Shown: in pieces, positions 8,822 through 18,700 of the stretch
Layout of the letters: each line of letters opens with the position of its first letter
How positions within the stretch are numbered: the stretch's first letter is position 1
NCBI GenBank assembly: GCA_023091735.1
Contig: JALKBU010000646.1
Location: forward strand, 1-29,356
Source: Trichomonas tenax
Taxonomy: Eukaryota; Parabasalia; Trichomonadida; Trichomonadidae
DNA: 29,356 nt
Reading direction: 5' to 3'
Program-made: the position numbers and the translations under genes
The notes under the pieces: generated by a model
Told to the model about the DNA's origin: nothing
Seen by the model: only the letters and a program-made list of their open reading frames with translations
The model's database searches: none

Positions 8822-11800
8822 TTACCATAAAGGATTCCAGCCTCGATATAAGTGAGCGAAGTTGTAGTAGTCTGTTGCTTGTTCAATGAGTTTTTCGACT
8901 TGTGATTCACATGAAAGTTTTGATTCGCCGAAATCCATTCCGCATAATTTGTCTGCGATTCTTCTGACTGTTCTAAGAGATGTATCGTCTTCTTTTATCT
9001 TGTCTGCGAGCGTTTCTGGGTCATCCAAGAATACAGACATTGATGGCTCTTCGCGTTTGATTTTAGTGAAATCTGAAGAAAGTGGAGAATGCACGAAAAT
9101 TTCTAAAATGGCCATAATTGATTCTCTTCTTCCTCTGATTGTCTTAATGACTGTCTTTGATGCAGTCTTGAATGCGCCATCAACGCCACACGGACCCAAA
9201 GCTCTGATCATGAATCTTGTTAATCTGAATGGAATTAATTCTGGGAACATAACTCTTGTTTTTGCGATTTCGAAACAATCGCCTAAATCGATATGGACAA
9301 CTGTTCCTGTGACTTGATTTATCATTATGTTTGATGGATGTCTGTCACCGAGTCCAAGCATGTACCCAGCAATAGACATAACAGCCGCTGTTTGACAAAA
9401 TGTTTTTGTCTTTTGGAGCCATTTTTCACTTGTTGTAGAATTCAACCAAATCGCATCACTTAAAACCGTATCAGGAGTGCTATTTGCCACATTAACAAGT
9501 GCTTCATATCGCTGAATTGGAAGAAGTCCATCGATATTTTGAATCGTCATTTCTGAGACCATTCTCGCTTCTTCATCGCCAGGAATGTTTCTTGCTGTTC
9601 TATAATCTCTCACAACCTTTACGATTGTGTCGCTTCCGTTGATCCATGAGATTAAACCAGCACCATGAGAGAGTGGCATTACGTGATATGTGACAATGTG
9701 ATGTATCTGATTACCGAATAAAGCATTGATCAAATCGAAGATCTGCATTGCTCTTTGATCAAGTCTAAGATCTTCGTGGCCTTTTAATAGGAACCAATAT
9801 TCAATGCCATCACTTCCTTTGACACACAATCTCTTTGGATGCTGCTTCGATCTTAAAATTTCCATTGAGCGTCCAACTAAATTGATTGTAACTAAAGGGA
9901 AACCAATGAAATATGTTCCTGGAACAGCAATGTTAATGCTGACAACATTTGCGAGATCGGGAGATAGTGAAGGAACATCAATAAATGTTGTTTGTTCGAT
10001 ATCATTCTTAAGAAGATTGAACATCTCACGGCAAATCTTCCACATCTTTTCGAGATTCTCTTTTACTGGATTCTTCATGTAATCTCTGAAGTCAACTGCA
10101 AGAGATTTGATGATTTGTCCATAATCTTTTGCGAATGCTCTGTCATCGTCTGTTTGTGGATAAGACAAATCATCAATCAAAGGATTCAATATTGCTCTCA
10201 TCGCTCTCATATTGTTTGACTTCAGTGGAGCTGTCATTGCATTCATGGCATCAGACCAAAGCTCAACTTTTGTTGTGCAAGCTCTCAACAAACCTTTGTG
10301 GAAAGTTCTTGCACCTGCAACAATTTCTGGATGATCAACTTCATAATGCTTAAGAATTTCACCCGCTAAAGCTGTGCTATTATCGTTTGTAACTGCATAT
10401 AATAGAGAGAAAAGAATTGTGTGATGATGACTCTCTAAAAGTCTCGAAATAGTCAAATAAACGAATTCTCTGATTTCAAGAACAGGATGATCCATTTGAG
10501 CGAATATCTGCGGTGTTACTGTAATCCATTTATCAACATTCAAACTTTCGATGTCATCTTTGACAGCTGCAAAAACAGTTGGGAATTTTCCTGATCTGAA
10601 CAAAATCGACGACAATTGATGTATTTCTGGCAATCTTGGCTTAGTTTCTAAAGCAATGCATTTGACGAAACTCTTGATTGCCAATGTAGCATGCATTGCT
10701 CTGTCACCATCGCGCATGTTGTATAAACGAATGTGGGCCCATGCACAAAGATATTGAGCTTTTGCTGATTCAACACCATCACATATTTGTGTAACTTCGA
10801 TAAGATGCTTCTGGATGTTATCTGTGTTTGACATTCTTGAAATCAAACTTGCTTTCTTGTACATGACTTTAAATTTAAGTGGACCGGTTGGTAATCTTGC
10901 AATTAGTTCATCAAGTAAACCATAGTTCTTGATATGCATCTTGTTGAGTTGTGAATAAATCAATTCCAAAATAATTCGTGGATCATCAACAGCGGGATCG
11001 ATGTTAGGGAAGTATCGATTCAAGAATATTTCGTGGAGATCCCATTCTGCATTTTGTCTGGCTCTCTTCATGAATTTGATGAGTTCATCTATTTTCGCAT
11101 CACCTTCAAGCATATTAATGTGCATCTCATAAACAGGACGCGTTAAAATGAAAGGAAGATTATCAAATGCTGATCTTTCATTCCATAGTTGTGTTCTCTT
11201 ATGCGTGAATTCAGAAAGTTCACATAACTGCTGTGCTGATATCAGTGAACTCGCAACTGCTGAAAATTCATGTGCGAGAAGTGGACCAGCTTGTGAAGCA
11301 AGTAGTTGAAAACCTTTTTCTTCGAGATCATCAACTTGATGGCCTGTTTTTGCTGCACCCATCATTTGAGTGATAACTGAATCAATGGATTCCTTTGGAG
11401 CAAATTGCATTGCTTTGTAGAAGTTTCGCCATTGTTCTTGTGCAAAGAAAGCTTTAGCGAATGAAAGAGATGTTTGCGTTTTAACGACACCTTGATATAA
11501 CTCGAATGAGCCGAAGTTCTTTGTGACTTCTGTATATCTCATAAGATTTGTGTAAGCATGTAACAAAGTAGGAATGTTTTGGCTATCATTTTTAACTAAT
11601 TCAACAACTTTGTTCCAATCTCTGAGATGCTCTGCTAAATGTGGAGTCATTTGTGAAATCTTTAAATTGCTTCTAATTAAACCTTTCAAGTCATCTTCCA
11701 TCGACAATTTGCTGAAGATGTTGATGCATGTTTCAAATGCTTCCTTGCTCTTCTTATCAATTTGAAGTTCCTTTGATACACAATACAAAGCAAATGCAAG

Positions 11801-14800
11801 TTTTTCAGATCTTATTGCAGCTTCAGCAATTTCCAAGTATGGAATCAATAAATGCTGCTCGATACGTTCCATGAATTCTGCAAGACTGACCATTGATAAA
11901 ACAACTGCAATCGGTGCACAGCTCTCTTCAAGGAATGAATATCTGATGCATCCAGAGACAACAACTTTATTTTCATGACTCATTTGCGTCCAACAACTCA
12001 AAAACGCGGCATGAAATATTTTCGATGGGAATTTAGGATCAGCAGATGAAATCCAACTGCAAGAATTGATGACACGTAATGGACTCGAATTAATAAATAC
12101 ATACACAAAGTTTGTTGACCAATCTTTCCATTGCGAAACAGAGATGTTGTTATCAGATCTTATTTGACTGATAATCGACTTTTCATCAAGAGATGTTGAG
12201 ATTGATGGTGTGTAAAGTTCGAATGAATCATTTTCACTGTCATCAATAGCAATTGATGTAGATTCATGAACAATGTTGTGAGATTTGCAAAATTGATCAA
12301 TCAAGTTTGCAAAAGTGCTTGATTTGTCTTGCTGAACTTCTATAGTGTTAATCAAAATGAATAAATCAATTTTTATTGATTCGAATTGCGGTGAAGTAGC
12401 TAAAAAACAAAATGCTTTGTAGATTGAAGAATGATATGAATTCATATTGATTTGTGTGGAAATCTGCGCAAGAGTGTTCAAGCATGTTTTAATAACATTC
12501 GTTGGAATTGCTGCATTCATTAATAGATTGAAGAGATTGTTGAGAATGACAATATTGAAGTCATAAACGAATTTGATTGTGGGACTCAATCCTTGTATCG
12601 CAAGAATTGCTCTTTCTGGATTATCGACTGCATGAACAGTAATCAAATCCAACAATCGTGGAATATGAACATTCAAGAAAGGAGCAAATGTTTCATCAAA
12701 GCATTTGATAATTGGAGGAATTAAAGGCAATATTGTGTCTAAGAATGAAGTTTGATACATATCCTCCAATAACTTAGAGAACTGAGGAGCAAAAGGCTTA
12801 ATCCAATCAGTATGCTGAGAAACAACAACAGTAATGAGTTTGAAGTATCTTGGAGCTTCATCAATTGGTGCTGTATAAACATCACTTAATATCCTCTGAA
12901 CAAATCTTTCAAAGATTGGACGGATGACATTTGATGTTGAATTGAGAGTAATTGACATTAATTCAGCGGCTTTGAAATGAACATCTTGGTGGACTTCTTC
13001 ATCAAGAAGTTCCAACAATGCGCTTGTAATTACCTGAAGATACCAATCATGATATGTGATTGTGTTATTGTTTAATTCTATTATTGATGATAAATCATTA
13101 TCTTTGACATCAATGACATCATTCTTTGGAATTTGAGGACCTAATTTACCAAGTAATTTAAACAAAGAAGCTCTGAGTTCCTTAGAATATGTTTTTGATC
13201 CGAATTCATATAAAGCGGTTATCAAAGTTTGAATGTCATCAATAAATGTAATACCAACTGTATCAATGAGAAGAATTAAAGCTTTAAGAACCGACAACTC
13301 AACTCCTTCTTCATTGTATGTTGAAAGAATCCTGATAAATAAAGGCAATATTTCAGAGTGATTCTTGCTGAGTTGATTTGAGTCAAATGAACAAATGATA
13401 CCAATGATATCAATAGAATACTCAGCAATTGCATTCAATGACTCTATTTCGAAATAAGTGAGCTTTGAAATTCTTATATCAGAAAGATTTTGTTCATCAG
13501 GAACAATCCTCGTTTTCAAGAAATCCAAAACGAAAGGAAGGATAACTGGCGCATATATCGATAATAATTGAGGACAGTTTTTCAATATTTGAGCTCTTCC
13601 TATTGTATTCTGCGCTTGTGCAATTAATGTGTTCGAATACGAGAATGAAAACAACGTGTTCATAATTAACTTTCTAAATAGTGGATATATCATCATTGGA
13701 TTATAATGACAAATATCAACCAACAGCGAGAAAACTGATGAAGCAACTTTTGGATCATCGTCATTGCAAATCACTTCAAAGAAGCATAAATTCTGCGGCA
13801 AAGCCAGAACTTCAAGATCTGGCATGTGAAAGGCCTGAATAATACTCAATTTGATTTCTTTCGATGTCTCATTACAACAGCGCTTCAAAAGATTTTGCGA
13901 TAAATCATTAAATAATTGTCCATGTCTATCAGGTGTTAATTTCACTAAAATCGACGGCAATAGTAGTTTAATGTTATGTACTATTGTTGTTTCATATAAT
14001 TTCTTGAATGCCGGCCTTAACAAATCGCAGTTTGATATCTTAATATTGTTGCATGCAGTAACAATTTTGGCGCAAATATATGGCTTCGTGTTTATCAAAT
14101 TAACGAGCTTCTTAACAAGTGTATCTTCAACTTCCATCCATAGTTTATGTGATTCGAATAACACATGACAATTATTAGCAAACTCGATGCATATTGGCGC
14201 CTCACATATTGTTTTAGCAATATTTACCGTAAATTCAGCAAAAGCCAAAGGCATTGATTGAGAAAATTCGATTAAAATGCGGAATCCAGATTCGTAATAA
14301 AGTGAGTTATCCATCGAAAAAAGGCTTGAAACTGTTGATACTATGTTAGAAGAAACCATAGAGAGTGTATCTGGGAAGTTTCTGAAGACAGGAATGCTTA
14401 AAGGAGTGAGTTGCGGTTTTCCAGATTTAAACAATAGTTTTGCAACTACATTTGCGTATTTCGTTCTGTATAAAAGAGGATCGAGCTGCGATAACGAAAT
14501 TAACAATCTGAGGCTCGATATTTGTGTAATTGCGTCTTTGCTGTTGATTAATTTGAAAGATTGTTCCATTAAATTTGTTGCTTCACTGGCAACACTTTCG
14601 GGACACTCGTTTGCAAGTAAAGCGAAAATCAGTAGAGACGAATTTTGCTTATCTGAAGATTTTAATGTCGTAAATTGCCGTTTGATTAAATCGGAATTAT
14701 AAGCGAGTAAATTTCCACGATGAGATATATGCAAAAAGTCACGAAGTATCCTATAGCATTGACTAGAAATGTCGTAATGGTGCTTTGTTATTGCAGCAAT

Positions 14801-15307
14801 AAGTGTATCAATAAACTGCTGCGCTAACGTATGTTCCATTGACGGATATTTCTTTCCAATCCACTCAAGGAGTATGATTGTGTTGCGAATTTTCGGTCTG
14901 AATGATTTATTCGTGATAACTTCGTTACATGTGTGTAAAACTTTGTTTAAAAAGCTTGTATTCTTCTGATACTTAGGCAGACAGAACTTCGCGAGAATGT
15001 AGGATACGAATTCGCCCGCCAATGTGTCTTGTACAGGAAATTTTGATAATAATTCGTCCAATAATTTAGGTAAAACTATCAAATCTATTTTGCCGATGAC
15101 TCCTACACCTATAGCGAAGCGTATTATCGCTTTAGGATCGGAATTTAGTTTAAGCGAAGTCATATTCGAATGAAAATTCGAAGTTGCGTACACGAGGGAC
15201 TCATATTTCAGTGTCCGCCATATAGAGAAGACCGTGTACCTGAAGTTTCTGTATGATGAACGGATCTCCTCGAACGTTGAAGGGATCGGGAGCGAGGTCA
15301 GATCCAT
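8822..15307 (-). CDS. TOR-type phosphatidylinositol 3-kinase-related protein kinase
   Basis: A 2161-aa Ser/Thr kinase of the PIKK superfamily. Residues about 1-1100 are HEAT-like helical repeats; about 1130-1640 form the FAT region; about 1679-1770 look like an FRB domain; about 1791-2110 are the kinase; and the last 33 residues are FATC, ending GWNPLW (compare GWCPFW in mTOR). Kinase motifs include LLKGHEDLRLDQRAMQIF (about 1840-1857, ATP-binding Lys 1842), GLGDRHPSNIM (Asp 1988, His 1990, Asn 1993) and HIDLGD (Asp 2007), then FPELIPFRLTRFM, which is typical of TOR. TOR acts in complexes that match growth to nutrients, mostly on endolysosomal membranes. The protein is shorter than mTOR (2549 aa), mostly in the HEAT part. 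The stop runs into TAAA. The ATG at 15307 is the first in frame after an upstream TGA; an out-of-frame ATG lies 11 bases before it. TOR fits better than ATM, ATR or SMG1 because of the FRB-like segment and the FATC ending. Confidence 0.9.
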   Translation of the reverse strand: MDLTSLPIPSTFEEIRSSYRNFRYTVFSIWRTLKYESLVYATSNFHSNMTSLKLNSDPKAIIRFAIGVGVIGKIDLIVLPKLLDELLSKFPVQDTLAGEFVSYILAKFCLPKYQKNTSFLNKVLHTCNEVITNKSFRPKIRNTIILLEWIGKKYPSMEHTLAQQFIDTLIAAITKHHYDISSQCYRILRDFLHISHRGNLLAYNSDLIKRQFTTLKSSDKQNSSLLIFALLANECPESVASEATNLMEQSFKLINSKDAITQISSLRLLISLSQLDPLLYRTKYANVVAKLLFKSGKPQLTPLSIPVFRNFPDTLSMVSSNIVSTVSSLFSMDNSLYYESGFRILIEFSQSMPLAFAEFTVNIAKTICEAPICIEFANNCHVLFESHKLWMEVEDTLVKKLVNLINTKPYICAKIVTACNNIKISNCDLLRPAFKKLYETTIVHNIKLLLPSILVKLTPDRHGQLFNDLSQNLLKRCCNETSKEIKLSIIQAFHMPDLEVLALPQNLCFFEVICNDDDPKVASSVFSLLVDICHYNPMMIYPLFRKLIMNTLFSFSYSNTLIAQAQNTIGRAQILKNCPQLLSIYAPVILPFVLDFLKTRIVPDEQNLSDIRISKLTYFEIESLNAIAEYSIDIIGIICSFDSNQLSKNHSEILPLFIRILSTYNEEGVELSVLKALILLIDTVGITFIDDIQTLITALYEFGSKTYSKELRASLFKLLGKLGPQIPKNDVIDVKDNDLSSIIELNNNTITYHDWYLQVITSALLELLDEEVHQDVHFKAAELMSITLNSTSNVIRPIFERFVQRILSDVYTAPIDEAPRYFKLITVVVSQHTDWIKPFAPQFSKLLEDMYQTSFLDTILPLIPPIIKCFDETFAPFLNVHIPRLLDLITVHAVDNPERAILAIQGLSPTIKFVYDFNIVILNNLFNLLMNAAIPTNVIKTCLNTLAQISTQINMNSYHSSIYKAFCFLATSPQFESIKIDLFILINTIEVQQDKSSTFANLIDQFCKSHNIVHESTSIAIDDSENDSFELYTPSISTSLDEKSIISQIRSDNNISVSQWKDWSTNFVYVFINSSPLRVINSCSWISSADPKFPSKIFHAAFLSCWTQMSHENKVVVSGCIRYSFLEESCAPIAVVLSMVSLAEFMERIEQHLLIPYLEIAEAAIRSEKLAFALYCVSKELQIDKKSKEAFETCINIFSKLSMEDDLKGLIRSNLKISQMTPHLAEHLRDWNKVVELVKNDSQNIPTLLHAYTNLMRYTEVTKNFGSFELYQGVVKTQTSLSFAKAFFAQEQWRNFYKAMQFAPKESIDSVITQMMGAAKTGHQVDDLEEKGFQLLASQAGPLLAHEFSAVASSLISAQQLCELSEFTHKRTQLWNERSAFDNLPFILTRPVYEMHINMLEGDAKIDELIKFMKRARQNAEWDLHEIFLNRYFPNIDPAVDDPRIILELIYSQLNKMHIKNYGLLDELIARLPTGPLKFKVMYKKASLISRMSNTDNIQKHLIEVTQICDGVESAKAQYLCAWAHIRLYNMRDGDRAMHATLAIKSFVKCIALETKPRLPEIHQLSSILFRSGKFPTVFAAVKDDIESLNVDKWITVTPQIFAQMDHPVLEIREFVYLTISRLLESHHHTILFSLLYAVTNDNSTALAGEILKHYEVDHPEIVAGARTFHKGLLRACTTKVELWSDAMNAMTAPLKSNNMRAMRAILNPLIDDLSYPQTDDDRAFAKDYGQIIKSLAVDFRDYMKNPVKENLEKMWKICREMFNLLKNDIEQTTFIDVPSLSPDLANVVSINIAVPGTYFIGFPLVTINLVGRSMEILRSKQHPKRLCVKGSDGIEYWFLLKGHEDLRLDQRAMQIFDLINALFGNQIHHIVTYHVMPLSHGAGLISWINGSDTIVKVVRDYRTARNIPGDEEARMVSEMTIQNIDGLLPIQRYEALVNVANSTPDTVLSDAIWLNSTTSEKWLQKTKTFCQTAAVMSIAGYMLGLGDRHPSNIMINQVTGTVVHIDLGDCFEIAKTRVMFPELIPFRLTRFMIRALGPCGVDGAFKTASKTVIKTIRGRRESIMAILEIFVHSPLSSDFTKIKREEPSMSVFLDDPETLADKIKEDDTSLRTVRRIADKLCGMDFGESKLSCESQVEKLIEQATDYYNFAHLYRGWNPLW
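9998..10273 (-). other. FRB-like domain of the TOR-type kinase
   Basis: Residues about 1679-1770 align by eye with the mTOR FRB. VELWSDAMNAM matches the start. The end, MWKICREMF, keeps Trp 1756 and Phe 1763 at the same 7-residue spacing as mTOR W2101 and F2108. The position of mTOR S2035 appears to be Thr 1692 (codon 10232-10234), and the F2039 position appears to be Lys. The alignment is from memory of the mTOR sequence. Confidence 0.6.
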
Positions 15308-15738
15308 TGATCGGACATCGCCTCAGAAACATAATATTTGGTTTTTGCAAGAGATGAAATACATAAATATCATGAAATTATGCCGAAATATTGTGTTTTT
15401 CAAAAATTCAAATTAATTTTCTCAATATTTTGCAGTTTCTATAAATAATTATTAACCTTATTTATTTATAATTTTTTATATATTTTGAAAGAATGCTTTC
15501 AAATCTGAGACAGAATCAAATATTATTTTGAGTCATGGAGGTATAATACTCTTTGCATCTTAAACTAAGACACTATGCTGAAATTAAAGCACTATCTTCA
15601 TTATATAAAAAGAAAAATCAGATTTTATTATCATCAATAAAAAAAATCCCAAATACAGGTTCACACTTTATAATTAGGTATCACACATTTGATTTTGGTA
15701 GAAATTATAGTGTTTTAACAAAAATAAAATACAATAAT
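15308..15738. other. Intergenic between TOR-like and spastizin-like genes
   Basis: AT-rich spacer that should hold the promoter of the TOR-like gene and the 3' end of the next minus-strand gene. An out-of-frame ATG (15318) opens a six-codon frame that overlaps the kinase start. No clear Inr was found next to the start. No gene seen. Confidence 0.5.
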
Positions 15739-18700
15739 TTATTCATTTTCTAGAATTTTGTTAACTTCTATGAGGGTTGTTGGTGATTTGCATTGCTTTG
15801 CTTCGGAAATAGCTTCATCCCGCATTCCACATTTAGCAAAAGAAAGAGCACGAATTTCATGACTAGAAACGTTTGCATTCACAAATTGCATAAACGATGA
15901 TAATGTAACACTTCGTTTATAGAAGGCGCAAATAACATCAGGAAGAACCGGTCTCGCATCTGCATCGCTTAACTTGCGCATGTTTTTGATGAACTCTTCC
16001 ATTCGACCGCTAGTTGGAAGAACATCAACAAGCATGAGAGAAACATCAGTGAGGTTAACGTCATCGAAGGCACAAATCTCATTCACAAAACCAATCTGGA
16101 AGTCAAGAAGGAGATTTGCAGCAAGAACAAGAGTGTGAACGCGAGATGTAATAAGTTCAAGATCAGGAGAGAAAGGCTTCGATTCATCCTCAAACAGTTG
16201 AATTATCTGTGTCTGAAGTTCGATTCTATGAAGCAATTCGAATAATTTTTCTGGTGTGAATCGAGTTGTATTTTCTTCCTTGATGGCTTTGTAAGTTTCT
16301 TTCTTCAAATCTTCAAGAACACGGGATTGTTCTTTCCATGAAACAGTTGATGTAAATTTGCCAATTCCTGCAGTTAAGCAATCATCATGCATTCCCAACC
16401 TGAAGGCAACATCGAAAACAAAGTTGTGCATATGCAAGTTCTTTGCAAAATTAAGCGCTTCCATGACGTGCGGCAATAAGTCAGGATATTCTGCTTTAGC
16501 TTTCATGATGCTTCGCCACAACATATTCCAGTTGTTGTTTGCAAGTGCTTGAATCATAATGAGAGATACAAAGTTATTTGCACCATAATCACCTTCAAAG
16601 AATGCTTTGAAGGCTTCATCAAAGGAACCAATTGATGCATGGAAAGCAATTCTATCTGAGCGGCATCCTGTGATATCGAGGGATTCATCAAGGGATTGGA
16701 TCTGTGGGCTACTTGCAATAAGTCCAACTTGTGATGCATATGCTTGTGCTATAGTTCCACGAACACTGATGAAGTGTTTGAATTTAAGGCATTCATCAAT
16801 GTTAATTGGTAATCTGTTAATTGTTGTGCGCTTAAGATTGTAGAGAAGCTCTTGAACATTATGTGTTCTTGTGCTTGTTGATATGATTGAACGTTTCAGT
16901 TCTTCAACACCTTCTTTGTAATTTCCAAGCATGAAACATGAAAATGCTCTATTGTGAACTAGATTAGAATTAATCTGATAAGCGTTGACGATGTCAAACG
17001 CTAAGTTAGGATAGTCATACATAATACAAATGGTGAATATATATAATCCAAATTCTAATGTCATAAAGTTTGAAAAGTTATAAGTGAAGCCGAATCTGTG
17101 ATTAATGTGTCTATGAAGAAGTCTGTCCAAAATGCTGAGCTTTAGAACTGTTGATTCAAATTTAGCAGATTCGTGAACAGCTTCAGCATTCTCGTGAATT
17201 CTCATGACACTGTTATAAAGTCTTGAGTAGTCATTGATCTTTTCAAGTTCACTTTTAATATCTTTGACAAGCATCATCGAAATAACCGATTCAGCGCATT
17301 CGATTGTAGCATCGACAAAATCGACTGAGAAAACACTTTTTCGTTTTGAAAACTTCCAGATAATATTAATAAACTTCTTGTAATCTTTGAAGTTACCATG
17401 TGAAGTTTCTGCAACAAAGTCAACCAAATCTTGATCATCTTCTACTCTTCTCTTCGGCATATTTATGTCACAGTCTGGGAAGTATTGCTTAATTACAAGT
17501 GTTTCGTTCGCATCGTATCCTGAAATGTATTCGTTGATAAGTGACTGAATGTCGTGAATAAAGAATTCATCTGATAAAATTTTAGCTTGGTAGTAAAGTT
17601 TCTTTCTTAAGAGATCGATGAATGTTTCAGGAATAGTGTACTGCTTATCTTCAACGAGTGACATTGTTGTGTAAGTAGAAAATGGAAGAACTTTTGATAT
17701 TTCTTTGAGCGTCCATTTCTTGATCAAGAGTGTAATTTCTTCCATATAAAGTTCAGAGTCTTGGTAATAAAGATCATTGAGTTCATCAATATCCTTTCTT
17801 GCAAATGCATAAACAACGCGTTCGTGCATCTGAGAAGCTGTGATTTCCTCCCAATCCGAGTAATTTGGTATTTTGAGATAATTTTTGATGATCTTTGATT
17901 TCATCAAAACAGTATCTTCCTGCAATGAAAGGTTTCCTTCTAACAATGAATAAACAAGAGGATATTGGTTTTGGATAAATTTCTTGAACTTTGGACCAAG
18001 ATTGGATCCACGTCTGATCATTAATTCAAGAGATTTTTGACCAGAAATCCTTTGGAATTCTTCAAACTTCTCAACATCATCTTCTTCGACGATTTCAGTG
18101 ATGACATCAATAATGGAGTGATCATGAGTATTAACTTGGGATGCAATTCTCTCAAATTCTATGAAATCGCCCAATAATGGGTATCTTGAGAAGTTGTGAA
18201 CTTCTTTGTCATCAACGATAGATAAAACAGCTTTAATATTTTCAGCATCAACAATCGTGAGATAATCTGTTGTGTTTCTGCGTCGTTCAACAAGTATTTT
18301 AACATATGGATCTAAATCATCAATATCAGGGAGGCCTTCGTTTGTAACGAAGAAGAATTCAGCAGAAACAAGGTTCTTATCTTCAACATTTCTAAAGTCC
18401 GCTGGCTGATGCTTAATCATTCTGTTGACTAAATCTGCAGTATGTGCGATTTGATCATACTCTGGAATATGCTTGAAAACTTTAACTGCTTCATCGTATT
18501 TCTTTTCATCAAACAAAAGCTGAAGAAGATATTGATTCTCATGGAAACAAATATCAATTGTTTCATGGCCTAAAATTATTGCCGTATCGAGCTTTGAGTG
18601 TGCAATCTTGAAGCATTTATCATCTCTAAGACTCAAAACTGCATCAACGATTGTTTTGGCAACGAGAGGATTGCAGATGAATTTTCCGTCTTTCTGCAAA

